DNA of 64,000 nucleotides. Origin: VFZN01 sp963709325 (GTDB lineage Bacteria; Acidobacteriota; Vicinamibacteria; Vicinamibacterales; UBA2999). The stretch's first letter is position 1; the number at the start of each line of letters is the position of its first letter. Location: the NCBI GenBank assembly GCA_963709325.1, contig CAVPVV010000001.1, forward strand, positions 62,001-126,000. The letters are read 5' to 3'. Both the position numbers and the translations under genes were made by a program. The notes under the pieces are model-generated. The model saw only the letters and a list, made by a program, of their open reading frames with translations, had not been told where the DNA came from and did no database searches. This document shows positions 1-9,416 of the stretch, in pieces.

Positions 1-579
1 TGGCAAATCAGAATCGCGCGAGGCGAACGCCTGACGCTCGATCCGGCCGCCATGCTCGTGGCTCGATGCCACGCGGTCGAGTGCCGGATCTACGCGGAAG
101 ATCCTGATACCGGTTTCATGCCATCACCCGGCCCGCTCCGCGGGCTCAGGGTGCCGCACGGCCCCGGGGTCCGCGATGACAGCGGAGTCTACGAGGGGGC
201 CGAGGTGCCCATCTACTACGACCCGATGATCTCGAAGCTGATTACCTGGGCGGAGGATCGGCCCGGCGCGCTCGCCCGGATGAAGCGGGCGCTGGCCGAG
301 TACGAGGTGCGCGGTATCCGCACCACGATTCCATTCTTCAGGTGGATTCTCGAGGACGAAGACTTCAGGGCCGCTCGTTTCGATACGACCTTCATCGACC
401 GCAAGCTGGGTGCTCGCAACGGCGAGCCGCTCGGCCCACCCGACGACGAGCATGCGGTCGTAGCCGCCGTGGCCGTGGCAATGCGCCAGGCCACCGGCAC
501 TGCCGCGCCGACCGGGGCGGCGAGAGCGGAGTTGCCCTCGCGCTGGCAGCAGGCGGCCCGACAGGGAGCGCTCCGGTAG
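1..579 (+). CDS. Biotin carboxylase subunit of an acyl-CoA carboxylase, C-terminal part
   Basis: The reading frame is open from base 1, so the gene starts upstream of the window. The visible part is the end of the ATP-grasp core and the biotin carboxylase C-terminal domain. It shows the family motifs HAVECRIYAEDP, FMPSPG and YYDPMISKLITWAEDR, and the usual closing segment IRTTIPFFRWILEDEDF. These proteins carboxylate the biotin of a carrier protein using ATP and bicarbonate in the cytoplasm. A tail of about 50 residues after the conserved domain (from about base 420) is rich in Ala and Pro and resembles a linker. The next gene, 21 bases on, encodes the carrier. One oddity is Cys instead of the usual Gly before HAVECRIYAED. 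Whether the enzyme serves acetyl-, propionyl- or geranyl-type CoA cannot be told from this fragment. Confidence 0.93.
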   Translation, partial: WQIRIARGERLTLDPAAMLVARCHAVECRIYAEDPDTGFMPSPGPLRGLRVPHGPGVRDDSGVYEGAEVPIYYDPMISKLITWAEDRPGALARMKRALAEYEVRGIRTTIPFFRWILEDEDFRAARFDTTFIDRKLGARNGEPLGPPDDEHAVVAAVAVAMRQATGTAAPTGAARAELPSRWQQAARQGALR

Positions 580-600
580 GGACGCGGCAGAGGACTTGGC

Positions 601-1116
601 GTGCATTTCGACCTCGAAATCGGTGGGCGCGTCCGGCGTGTTCGCGTGGAACGGCAGGACGCGCACTACCAGGTGGCCGTCGACGACCGCATTTTCCTGG
701 TGGATTCGCGAGCGGTAAACCGCGAGACGCTTTCGTTGCTGGTCCAGGATGGCGACGGAACGGTGCGGAGTGTGGACGCGAGTGTGCAGCCGCGGCCGGG
801 CAGCAGTACGCTCGACGTGAGCGTGTTGGGGCAGACACTCCCGGCGACGTTACTCACGCGCTTCGGCGCGCGAACTGCCCAAGGCGGCGCGTCGGGGAGC
901 GGCCCGCAGCAGGTGCTGGCGCCGATGCCCGGCAAAGTCGTGCGCGTCATGGTTGCCCCTGGTGATTCGGTTGAACCGCGGCAGGGCCTCGTCGTGATCG
1001 AAGCGATGAAGATGGAGAACGAGCTGCGCGCGGCCCGGGCCGGACGGGTGAAGACGGTGCGCGCCGCGGAAGGGCAGTCGGTCGAAGCCGGCGCCCTGCT
1101 GGTGATCGTGGAGTAG
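601..1116 (+). CDS. Biotin carboxyl carrier protein with N-terminal BT-like domain
   Basis: 171 residues with the biotinylation motif EAMKMEN near residue 136-142 inside a C-terminal biotinyl domain (APMPGK ... GLVVIEAMKMENEL). The first ~95 residues look like the beta-rich BT domain found in the alpha chain of propionyl/methylcrotonyl-CoA carboxylases, so this gene and the preceding one together correspond to a single BC-BT-BCCP alpha chain split in two. I chose the GTG at 601 because AGAGGA lies 5-7 bases upstream and the residues fit the start of a BT domain. The lysine of MKM is expected to be biotinylated and carries the carboxyl group from the biotin carboxylase to the acyl-CoA carboxyltransferase. 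It is followed after 5 bases by the TamB-like gene, which may be co-transcribed without a functional link. Confidence 0.88.
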   Translation: MHFDLEIGGRVRRVRVERQDAHYQVAVDDRIFLVDSRAVNRETLSLLVQDGDGTVRSVDASVQPRPGSSTLDVSVLGQTLPATLLTRFGARTAQGGASGSGPQQVLAPMPGKVVRVMVAPGDSVEPRQGLVVIEAMKMENELRAARAGRVKTVRAAEGQSVEAGALLVIVE

Positions 1117-1121
1117 GCCCG

Positions 1122-4100
1122 GTGAAGAGACTGATCGCCGCGATCTATCGCTACGCGCGCGCGATCGTCGTCGTGCTCGCGGTGACGCTCGCGGTCGTGC
1201 TGGCGAGTGTCGTCAGCATCGACCTCGGCCCTTCGCTCAAGGCCCAGGCCGAGCGCGGCGGCCGCGCCTGGCTCGACCGGCCGATGCACATCGGACGGCT
1301 CAGCGTTCTGCTCGGCCGCGGCCGCTTCGTTCTGGACGATGTCGTCATCGACGGCATGCGCCCGGACGAAGAGCCCTGGCTGGTCGCGAAGCGAATCGAG
1401 GTGTCGCTCACCTGGAACGCGCTCTTCCACCGCGAGGTGCTGCTCGATTCGATCCAGATGACCGACTGGCGGATGGTAGTCGAGTCGTTCGCCGATGGAC
1501 GACAGACGTTTCCGCGGGTGACCGGGCCGCCGCGCCCACCTCGCGACGGTCCGAACCCGGTGGTGACGACGCTCAAATACGTGCACACCTACCGTGGCGA
1601 GTTCGTCTTCCGCGATTACGGTTCCAACTGGAGCACGGTCGCGCGCAACCTCGACATCACGTTGCTGAAGGCGGAGGAATATCGTGGGGTGATGCGCTTC
1701 TCCGACAGCACCGTCACCATCCAGAACTTCAAGCCGATGTCGGCGCGGGCCCGCGGCAGCTTCAAGCTGGACGGCACGAAGGTCCTCTTCGACAGGCTGG
1801 AGCTCGTCACCGACGGAGCGGCCACCGACGTGACTGGGATGGTTGATCTGAAGAACTGGCCCGAACAGCTCTACAACGTCAAGTCGCGCATCCAGTTCCC
1901 GCGGATGCGAGAGATCTTCTTCGCCACCAACACTTTTTCGCTGCACGGCGAAGGCGACTTCACCGGGACCTTCCATCTGTTCAAGGGAGGCCGCGAGCTG
2001 AAGGGCGATTTCCACAGTCGTGAAGCGGGACTCAACTACTACCGCTTCCCCGAGCTCGAAGGATCGCTCGTTTGGCTGCCAGAGAAGTTCGAGGTGACGC
2101 GCGCCTCGTCGCGATTCAATGGCGGGCACACCGATTTCACGTTCCTGATGGCGCCGCTCGACGACAAGGAGCACGGCTCACGTTCGCGCTTCCTCGTCGA
2201 TTATCGCGAAGTCGATCTGCTGGCGCTGACCAACCTGCTCGAGACCCAGGGCCTGCGCCTCGCTGGCCGGGCGACCGGTCACAACCGAATCGAGTGGCCG
2301 ACCGGGCGTTTCGCGGCCCGCGAGGGCGAGGGCAACGTCGCCGTGACCCCTCCGCCTGGCGTCGAGGTGCAGAGCCCACGATTGCCTGATGGCGCGAAGG
2401 AAGCTGCACAGGGCCGCGCGCTCCAGCTGGGCCCGTTCAGCAACCACCGGCCGCTCGAACCGGTCGGTATTGGCGGCCGCCTCACCTACAGCTTCGACGG
2501 CGACGCGATCCGAGTCGAGCCGAGCGAGCTGGCGACGGCGGAGACCTACGTCGCATTCGAAGGCGCCACCGCGTGGGGCGATCGGTCGAAGCTGCCCTTC
2601 AGGGTCACCAGCACGAACTGGCAGGAGAGTGATCGCCTGCTGGCCGGGATGATGACCGCCTTTGGCGCTACGACGGATGCCATTCCGATCGACGGACTGG
2701 GTCGCTTCGATGGCGTGATGCTTGGCGCGTTCCGCCAGCCGCGCATCGAAGGCCGCTTCGTCGGCAATGAAATTCGCGCCTGGGGTGTCACCTGGGGCGA
2801 AGTGGATGGCGACTTCGTCGTCGAGGACAAATACGCGTTCGTGAGCCGCTCGGTGATTCGCGCTGGGGCGTCGCGGATGGACGTGAGCGGTCAGTTCTCG
2901 CTCGGCTACCCTCGTGCCGACGACGGCGAGGAGATCAACGCGCGAATCAGGATCGACACCCGTACGGTCAAGGACTTCCTGGCTGGGTTCGATCTCGAGG
3001 ACTACAAACTCGACGGGCTGGTGTCGGGTGATTTCCATCTCTACGGCCACTACACTCAGCCGCAGGGGTTCGGCCGGCTGGTGCTCACGCAGGGCGCGGC
3101 GTACGGGGAGCCGTTTGCCGACGCGTCGGCATCGCTGCGCTTCGAAGGCGCGGGAGTGCGCCTTGACGGCCTCACGATCGCAAAGGGCGGGACGAGCGTC
3201 ACGGGCGCCGCCTACGTCGGCTGGAACGGCACCTACTCCTTCAACGCCGACGCGCGGAGCATGGCGGTCGAAACCCTTGCGCTGATGTCTGTGCAGCGCG
3301 GTCCCGGTTTCACCGGATTGGCGGACTTCTCCGCCAACGGGAGCGGCACGTTCGATCAGCCCCGCTACGACGTGAAGTTCGGCATTCGCGATCTGTTCTA
3401 CGGCGATGAAGGAATCGGCGAGGTGAGCGGCCGGCTTTCGGTCCGTGAAAAGATTCTCGTCTACGAGCTCGAGGCCGCATCGACGAGGCTGGCCGCGTCA
3501 GGCACCGGCCGAATCGCCTTGACCGACGAGATGGACGCGGAGCTCTCGTTCCGCGTCACCGACACCTCGATCGATCCGTACGTGCGTGCGTTTCAGCCGC
3601 AGTTCTCGCCGTTCACGTCTGCGGTCGCCAGCGGCGCCATCCGCGTGGTCGGCGAGCTCTACAACCCCGACGCGCTGCGCGTCGACGTGGAGATGGACGA
3701 CGTCAATTTCCGGTTCTTCGACTACGAGCTCAAGAATGCCGGGCGCATTCAGATGAGCGTCGATCAGCAGGTGCTGCAGGTGAACGCGCTTCGCCTGGTG
3801 GGCCTCGACACGGAGCTGGATCTCGCGGGCTCGGTGGATCTGACCAGGCAGGAGCTCGCCTTGACCGCCAATGGGGCCGCGAACCTGGCGGTGCTCCAGG
3901 GGTTCCTCCCCGACGTCAGGACATCGGGTCGCGCCGAGGTTGCCGCCCGCATCACCGGTTCGACCGATTCGCCCGTCGTCTCGGGCACGGCCCTGATCTC
4001 GGACGGACGGCTTCGTCAATTCGCAATCCCCCATGCGCTCGAGGCCCTGAACGGCATCGTCACGTTCAACGCGAGCGGGGTGAGGCTCGACGGACTTCGC

Positions 4101-5204
4101 GGCCGCGTTGGCGGCGGGGCAGTGCAGTTCGGCGGACGTATCGGGCTGTCCGGCTACACGTTGAGCGATTTCGACGTGACCGCGACCGGGACGGACATGC
4201 GACTCCGGTTCCCCGAGGGCATGCGATCGCTCGTCGACGCCGACCTCGCGTTGCGCGGTACCCGTGCCGCACCGGTGCTGAGCGGACTGATCCAGGTGAA
4301 GAACGCGGTGTGGGCCAGGCAGTTCGACACCTCTGGCGGGCTCTTCGATTTCGCGTCCCGAAACAGCAACTCGCTGCCAACCGTTGCCGGTGCGGTGGCC
4401 GAGAGGCCCGAAGGCGAGGTCAACTACGATATCAGGCTGGTCGCGCCGACAACGCTGCACATCGAGAACGATCAGGCGCGTATCGTCGCCAGCGCTGACG
4501 TGAACCTGCGGGGCACCTACGAGAAGCCGGTGGTCCTCGGCCGCGCTGATATTCAGCGCGGCGAAGTCCGCTTCGAGGGCCGCCGCTATCTGGTCACGCG
4601 CGGCAGCCTCGATTTCACGAACCCGGATCGCATTCAGCCGTTCTTCGATGTTGAAGCGGAGACACGGGTACGCGTCCCGGGCCAGACCTACCGCGTCGTG
4701 TTGCGGATGACCGGCACGACCGAACGCCTGCAGCCCGAGTTCACGTCCGACCCGCCGCTGCCGCCGCTCGACATCCTGACGATGCTGTTCAGCGATTCGA
4801 CTCCAAGCGGGGACGTCGAACTGGCCGCCCAGCAGCGGCCCAACGAGCGACAGCAGCGCCTCCTCGAGGCGCGCGCGACGCGCGCGTTGACCGGGACGCT
4901 GTCGGCCGAAGTCGGCCGCGTCGTCCAGGAAACCTTCGGCGTGGATTCATTCCAGATCACGCCGCTCCTCGTCGATCCCTACCAGCAGTCCGCGCGCCTG
5001 AACGTGAACCCCTCGGCGCGCATCACCATTGGCAAGCGCATCTCGGATAAGGTCTACCTCACCTACGCCCGCAGCCTGTCATCGTCGGAGCGGGACGAGA
5101 TCATCCTGCTGGAGTTCGACCAGAGCGAGACGCTCGGCTGGGTGCTCTCGCAGAACGAGGACCGGACCTACGCGCTCGAAGTGCGAAAGAGGCACGCGTT
5201 CTGA
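1122..5204 (+). CDS. TamB-like (DUF490) translocation/assembly module protein
   Basis: 1360 residues. One N-terminal membrane anchor (about residues 12-32, AIVVVLAVTLAVVLASVVSI) is followed by a very long repetitive beta-strand region. The C-terminal ~300 residues are of DUF490/TamB type (IRLVAPTTLHIENDQARI, GSLDFTNPDRIQPFFDVEAETRV, PPLDILTMLFS). TamB-family proteins span the periplasm as a hydrophobic groove and work with BamA/TamA barrels in outer-membrane protein assembly or lipid transport. The stop codon overlaps the ATG of the following BamA/TamA-like gene by one base, the pairing expected for this family. I used the GTG at 1122, five bases after the carrier gene; the membrane helix begins soon after it. 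Length is close to that of proteobacterial TamB. Confidence 0.88.
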   Translation: MKRLIAAIYRYARAIVVVLAVTLAVVLASVVSIDLGPSLKAQAERGGRAWLDRPMHIGRLSVLLGRGRFVLDDVVIDGMRPDEEPWLVAKRIEVSLTWNALFHREVLLDSIQMTDWRMVVESFADGRQTFPRVTGPPRPPRDGPNPVVTTLKYVHTYRGEFVFRDYGSNWSTVARNLDITLLKAEEYRGVMRFSDSTVTIQNFKPMSARARGSFKLDGTKVLFDRLELVTDGAATDVTGMVDLKNWPEQLYNVKSRIQFPRMREIFFATNTFSLHGEGDFTGTFHLFKGGRELKGDFHSREAGLNYYRFPELEGSLVWLPEKFEVTRASSRFNGGHTDFTFLMAPLDDKEHGSRSRFLVDYREVDLLALTNLLETQGLRLAGRATGHNRIEWPTGRFAAREGEGNVAVTPPPGVEVQSPRLPDGAKEAAQGRALQLGPFSNHRPLEPVGIGGRLTYSFDGDAIRVEPSELATAETYVAFEGATAWGDRSKLPFRVTSTNWQESDRLLAGMMTAFGATTDAIPIDGLGRFDGVMLGAFRQPRIEGRFVGNEIRAWGVTWGEVDGDFVVEDKYAFVSRSVIRAGASRMDVSGQFSLGYPRADDGEEINARIRIDTRTVKDFLAGFDLEDYKLDGLVSGDFHLYGHYTQPQGFGRLVLTQGAAYGEPFADASASLRFEGAGVRLDGLTIAKGGTSVTGAAYVGWNGTYSFNADARSMAVETLALMSVQRGPGFTGLADFSANGSGTFDQPRYDVKFGIRDLFYGDEGIGEVSGRLSVREKILVYELEAASTRLAASGTGRIALTDEMDAELSFRVTDTSIDPYVRAFQPQFSPFTSAVASGAIRVVGELYNPDALRVDVEMDDVNFRFFDYELKNAGRIQMSVDQQVLQVNALRLVGLDTELDLAGSVDLTRQELALTANGAANLAVLQGFLPDVRTSGRAEVAARITGSTDSPVVSGTALISDGRLRQFAIPHALEALNGIVTFNASGVRLDGLRGRVGGGAVQFGGRIGLSGYTLSDFDVTATGTDMRLRFPEGMRSLVDADLALRGTRAAPVLSGLIQVKNAVWARQFDTSGGLFDFASRNSNSLPTVAGAVAERPEGEVNYDIRLVAPTTLHIENDQARIVASADVNLRGTYEKPVVLGRADIQRGEVRFEGRRYLVTRGSLDFTNPDRIQPFFDVEAETRVRVPGQTYRVVLRMTGTTERLQPEFTSDPPLPPLDILTMLFSDSTPSGDVELAAQQRPNERQQRLLEARATRALTGTLSAEVGRVVQETFGVDSFQITPLLVDPYQQSARLNVNPSARITIGKRISDKVYLTYARSLSSSERDEIILLEFDQSETLGWVLSQNEDRTYALEVRKRHAF

Positions 5205-8144
5205 TGTGGCGCTCGGCGTGGCTGGTGGTCTGCTCGATCGTGCTTGCCGGCCGCGCCGAGGCGTCGGTGGATCAATGGCTTGGCCGGCTGATCACCGACG
5301 TGCGGGTGCAGACCGTAGCCGGCGCCGACGTTGATGCGGGCGTGCTCGAGCTCGTCGAGACTCGGCTCGGCGAGCCTTTCGCCATGCAGCAGGTGCGTGA
5401 CACGATGGATCACCTCGTCGGCCTCGGCCGCTACGACGATGTGCGGCTGACGGCCGCGGCGTCGGCGGATGGCGCCGGCGTCGTGCTCACGTGGACGCTG
5501 AGGCCGGTGGAACGGATCGTCCGGACGACCGCGACCGGCGGCGCCGGGCTCGAGGGCGACGCCTTGCGCACGGTGCTGGACGAGGTGGTCGGCGGGCCCC
5601 AGCCGGCATCACGCGCGCCAGCCATGGCTGCCGCGATGGCGTCGTTCTACCAGGATCGCGGATACCGCGCTGCCAAGGTGACGCCGACGCTCGCCCCAGG
5701 GCGCGACGAAGGCGACGTGGTGCTCACCCTCAGCATCGAGCCTGGTCCGCGTACGACGCTGACTTCCGCATCGGTAAAGGGCTTGCCCAACGTGCCGGAG
5801 AGCCGTGCGCTCTCGCGCCTCGGCCTCGAACGCGGCCGTCCATACGACCGGGTGGCGCTGGAAGAGCGGCTGCGGGCCTACGAGAACGAGGTTCGGGCCG
5901 ACGGCCATTACCTGGCCCAGGTGCGTGAGGAGACGACCTTCTCGGATGCCGAGCACACCGCGGTGGTGGCCGTGGCCGTGGACGTCGGGCCGATGGTACG
6001 GGTCAGCTACACCGGCGATCCGATGTCAAAGGACACGCTCGAGACCCTCGTTCCGATCGCGCAAGAGCGCTCCGCCGACGAGGACCTGCTCGAAGACGGC
6101 AGCCGCAAGATCGAGGCGTACCTGCGCGAGCGGGGCTACCGCTCGGCCTCCGCACCATTCTCTCGAGAGGAGCGGACCGGTGAGCTCCTCATCAATTTCA
6201 CGATCACGCGAGGCATGCTGCACCGCGTCAACAGCGTGTCGCTGGCCGGCAACGTGACCCAGCCCGCGTCCGAGCTCGAGCCGCTGCTGAAGCTGCCACG
6301 AGGCGACGCATTCGTGGATGCCCGGGTGACCGCCATCACCAACGCGATCGAAGAGCTGTACCGGGTGCGCGGATACGAGACGGTTTCGGTGAAGGCCGGC
6401 GTCGAGGTGCTTCCCGAGCAGGCCGACGGCAGCACGCGGTTCCGACCGGTGGACGTGCGCTTTGCCGTCAGCGAAGGGCCGCAGACCATGGTCGGCGCGG
6501 TGGTGCTGGCGGGAGTTGCCGAAAGCCGTGACGCTGCCGTGCACGGCGTGCTCGGGCTCGTCGTCGGCAAGCCGTATTATCGGCCGCTGATCGCGAGCGA
6601 CCTCGACGCGATCGAGCGATGGTACCGCAATCAAGGGTTCCTCTCGGCGATCGCGACGCCCGCAGTCAGGCTCGACGAGATTGGTCGCGCCGTCATCACC
6701 TGGGCGGTGCGGGAAGGTGAACAGTCGCGTGTGGACCACGTGCTGATCACCGGCAACGATCGCATCAGCGCCGATGTGATCCGGCGGGAACTGCGTCTGT
6801 CGCAGGGCGACCCGCTGAGCGTCGAGGCCATCGCCGAGGGACAGCAGCGGCTCAGCCAGCTCGGTCTGTTTCGCCGCGTCCGCATTGTCGATCTGCCGCG
6901 CACCGGAACCCCGCTACGCGACGTCCTGGTCACCGTCGAAGAAGCGCCGGCCACGGCCATTACCTACGGAGGCGGGTTGACGGTCGGCCGGCGGCTGCGC
7001 GCCGCCGATGATGGCGGGCCCGCGGTCGAGCGGATCGAAGTCGCGCCGCGCGGCTTCATCGAGCTGAGCCGGCGCAATCTGTGGGGCAAGAACCGCACCC
7101 TGAGTTTCTTCGCGCGCGCATCGCTGCGGCCGCGCGATCCAGCCGTGGACAATCCCAATCCGAACGATACCGGCGGATACGGCCTCAACGATTACCGCGT
7201 GACCGGCACGTTCCGCGAGCCGCGCGTGTTCGGGCGTCCGGGCGACGGTCAGCTGCTGGCCTACCTCGAACGTGGGATCCGTACCAGCTTCACCTTCGAT
7301 CGCCGCGGGTTCCGCACCGACTACGCGCGGCGGTTCGGGCAGAGACTGACGACCACCCTGCGGTACCAGATCGAGAACACCGACATCATCGACGAGCAGA
7401 TCGCGCCGGAGGACCAGCTGCTGGTCGATCGGCTGTTTCCGCAGGTGCGGCTCTCGAGCTTCTTCGGCGGCATCCTCCGCGACTCGCGCGACGACGTGCT
7501 GGAACCGACACTGGGAACGGTGCTGGGAGTGGATGGGTCGGTGGCCGCGCGCGGCGTACGGCTCTGAGGTCGGATTCGCGAAGACGTTCATGCAGGGCTT
7601 CATCTACCGGAAGCTTCCCGGTAAGGGCTTCGTGGTTGCCGGGGGAGCCCGGCTCGGACTTGCCCGGGCGTTCGCCTACGAAGTGCCGCGCGTCGATGAA
7701 GGAGGCAATCCCATCTTCGACGACAACGGCGTCCAGCTCTCCGACATCGTCACCGACCTGCCGGCCGCGGAACGCTTCTTCTCGGGAGGGGATACAACGG
7801 TCCGCGGCTTCGCGCTCGACCGTTTGGGGACCGCCGAGACCCTCGATCCTCAGGGCTTTCCGCAAGGCGGCAACGGTATGCTCGTCCTCAACGTTGAACT
7901 GCGAGCACCCTACTGGAAGGGGCTGGGACTGGTCGGGTTCGTCGATTCCGGCAACGTCTTCCGGCGCGCGAGCGACGTCGATCTCGCAGAGCTGAGGGTT
8001 GGGACCGGATTCGGCGTGCGCTATCGATCACCGATTGGACCGCTGCGGATCGACCTCGGGTTCAAGGTCCATCCCAAGGTGCTCGCAGACGGAAGCCGTG
8101 AGCGCGGCTCGTCGCTCTATATCTCGCTCGGGCAGGCGTTCTGA
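5204..8144 (+). CDS. BamA/TamA-like outer-membrane assembly protein with long POTRA array (one frameshift)
   Basis: Signal peptide (first ~20 residues), then about 560 residues that read as repeated POTRA modules. I count about seven repeats, ending with the motifs ITGNDRISADVIRRELRLSQGD and QQRLSQLGLFRRVRI. A 16-strand Omp85 barrel starts near residue 582. Late barrel features include FFSGGDTTVRGF, the Omp85 lid motif, and a C-terminal aromatic (SLGQAF). The frame breaks near base 7555: the upstream frame stops at 7567, and the downstream frame carries YGSEVGFAKTFMQGFIYRKLPG. Removing one G in the GCGCGCGGCG stretch joins them (LAxAARAYGSEVGF-type sequence), giving about 979 residues. The start ATG overlaps the TamB stop, and the end overlaps the SurA-like gene by one base. 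BamA usually has five POTRAs and TamA three, so the array is long. Confidence 0.85.
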
Positions 8145-8623
8145 TGGCAGCGCTGATTTGTGCCCTGCTGCTGTTGCAGAGTCCGCAGAGCCCGGAGCTG
8201 GTCGACCGAACGCTCGCGATCGTGGCCGGACGAACGATCACGTTGTCGGACGCTCGCACGGCGCTCGCCTTGGGACTGGTCGAGGGCGCATCGGTGGACA
8301 GCGCGCTCGTTCAGCGACTTGTGGACCGCGAGCTGATGCTGCGGGAGACGGAGCGGTATCAGCCGGCCGAGCCGCCACGGCAGCAGATCGACGACAGACT
8401 GGCGCGGGCCGTCGAGCGAGCCGGTAGCGAGGCCGAGTTGGCGAAGCTGCTTGCGGCGGGAGGCTTCACGGCGGAGCGGCTGCGCGCCTGGATTCGTGAC
8501 GACCTGCGGATCGAGAGCTACCTGGGCCAGCGTTTCGCCGCCGACGAACGGCGCCAGGATCTGATTGCCGACTGGCTGAGCGACTTGCGCCGCCGCACGC
8601 AAATCACGGTGTTTGAACCTTGA
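8144..8623 (+). CDS. Small exported SurA N-domain-like chaperone without PPIase domain
   Basis: 159 residues with a short hydrophobic N-terminus (MAALICALLLLQ). A helical region follows that matches the SurA/PrsA N-terminal chaperone pattern (VDRTLAIVAGRTITLSDARTALAL, LVQRLVDRELMLRETERY, LRAWIRDDLRIESYL). There is no rotamase domain, so an isomerase activity is unlikely. It starts with an ATG that overlaps the stop of the BamA/TamA-like gene by one base. This makes it the third gene of a TamB-BamA-chaperone operon, and the context suggests it holds unfolded outer-membrane proteins in the periplasm. The family assignment rests on pattern resemblance only. Confidence 0.7.
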   Translation: MAALICALLLLQSPQSPELVDRTLAIVAGRTITLSDARTALALGLVEGASVDSALVQRLVDRELMLRETERYQPAEPPRQQIDDRLARAVERAGSEAELAKLLAAGGFTAERLRAWIRDDLRIESYLGQRFAADERRQDLIADWLSDLRRRTQITVFEP

Positions 8624-8628
8624 GAGGC

Positions 8629-8644
8629 GTCAAGACCCCAAGAC
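8629..8644. repeat. Two 8-mers of the GTCTTGGG family, minus orientation
   Basis: GTCAAGACCCCAAGAC is the reverse complement of two units GTCTTGGG GTCTTGAC. It sits 6 bases after a stop codon. Related units occur on the plus strand at 32190-32255 and 36868-36891, also next to stop codons. Confidence 0.5.
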
Positions 8645-8674
8645 TTCCGCCTTCGCTAGCGCGGCAAGCAAGCC

Positions 8675-9385
8675 TCAGGAGCCGACTCCCGCCTGGCCCT
8701 GCGCGAACGCGATCAGCACCTGCACTGCGTTCGCCGCGGCGTGGCTGACGATGGCGGCGACGATGCTGCCGCGAGTCAGGAAGAGCGCACCCCAGAACGC
8801 GCCGAGCGCGCCCGTGACGATCACCGCGTCCCAGCCCTGGATGACGTGGCCCAACCCGAAGACCACGCTGGTCAGGATCAGTCCATTGACGCGCCCGCCC
8901 AGGTCCCCGAACCGGTGCAGCAGAAATCCGCGCTGCACCTCCTCGCGCAGGCCGCCGGCGACGAGAGCGACGACCAGCACCGTGACCGCTCCGGCCGGGG
9001 AGTGGGCAAGCTCGCCGAACGGGTTCTCCGGGACGGTAGGCAGGCCGGGCAGCAGCTGGCGCAGCCACCACATCCCCAGGACCATGAAGACAATGACGGC
9101 CGGCGCCAGCAGGATCCCGAGCCTGGCCTCGCGCGGTACACGCGGGCCGAGAAGGACCTCGCGCGCCGGTTCGCCCCTGAGCCGCAGGAACCAGAGCATC
9201 AGGGCCAGAAGCGCGGCCGTATCGGCCACCGAGACGATGGTCACGAACGGGAGCGACAAGCCGCCCGCCTGAGTCGTGGGGCCGATCCCCATGAGCATCG
9301 CGAGACCGCTAAGGGCGAGTTGAGTCGGAAAGCCTGAGCACAGCACGACTTCGGCGAGGGATTGCCACTGGCGGCGGGCGAGCAT
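8675..9385 (-). CDS. CPBP-family intramembrane metalloprotease (CAAX/ABI type)
   Basis: 236 residues, almost entirely membrane helices. The three family motifs are present: EEVQRGFLLHRFG (EExxxR with the catalytic glutamates), FGLGH, and SHAAAN near the C-terminus. Such enzymes cleave or process membrane-bound or prenylated peptides; in bacteria many confer bacteriocin immunity or act in quality control, and the substrate here is unknown. The gene is convergent with the SurA-like gene, 51 bases away, and divergent from the response regulator, 31 bases away, so the two divergent promoters must overlap. No strong Shine-Dalgarno sequence precedes the ATG at 9385. Confidence 0.85.
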   Translation of the reverse strand: MLARRQWQSLAEVVLCSGFPTQLALSGLAMLMGIGPTTQAGGLSLPFVTIVSVADTAALLALMLWFLRLRGEPAREVLLGPRVPREARLGILLAPAVIVFMVLGMWWLRQLLPGLPTVPENPFGELAHSPAGAVTVLVVALVAGGLREEVQRGFLLHRFGDLGGRVNGLILTSVVFGLGHVIQGWDAVIVTGALGAFWGALFLTRGSIVAAIVSHAAANAVQVLIAFAQGQAGVGS

Positions 9386-9416
9386 CGCTCTGGGCAGCGA
9401 TGGTACACTCGAACCC

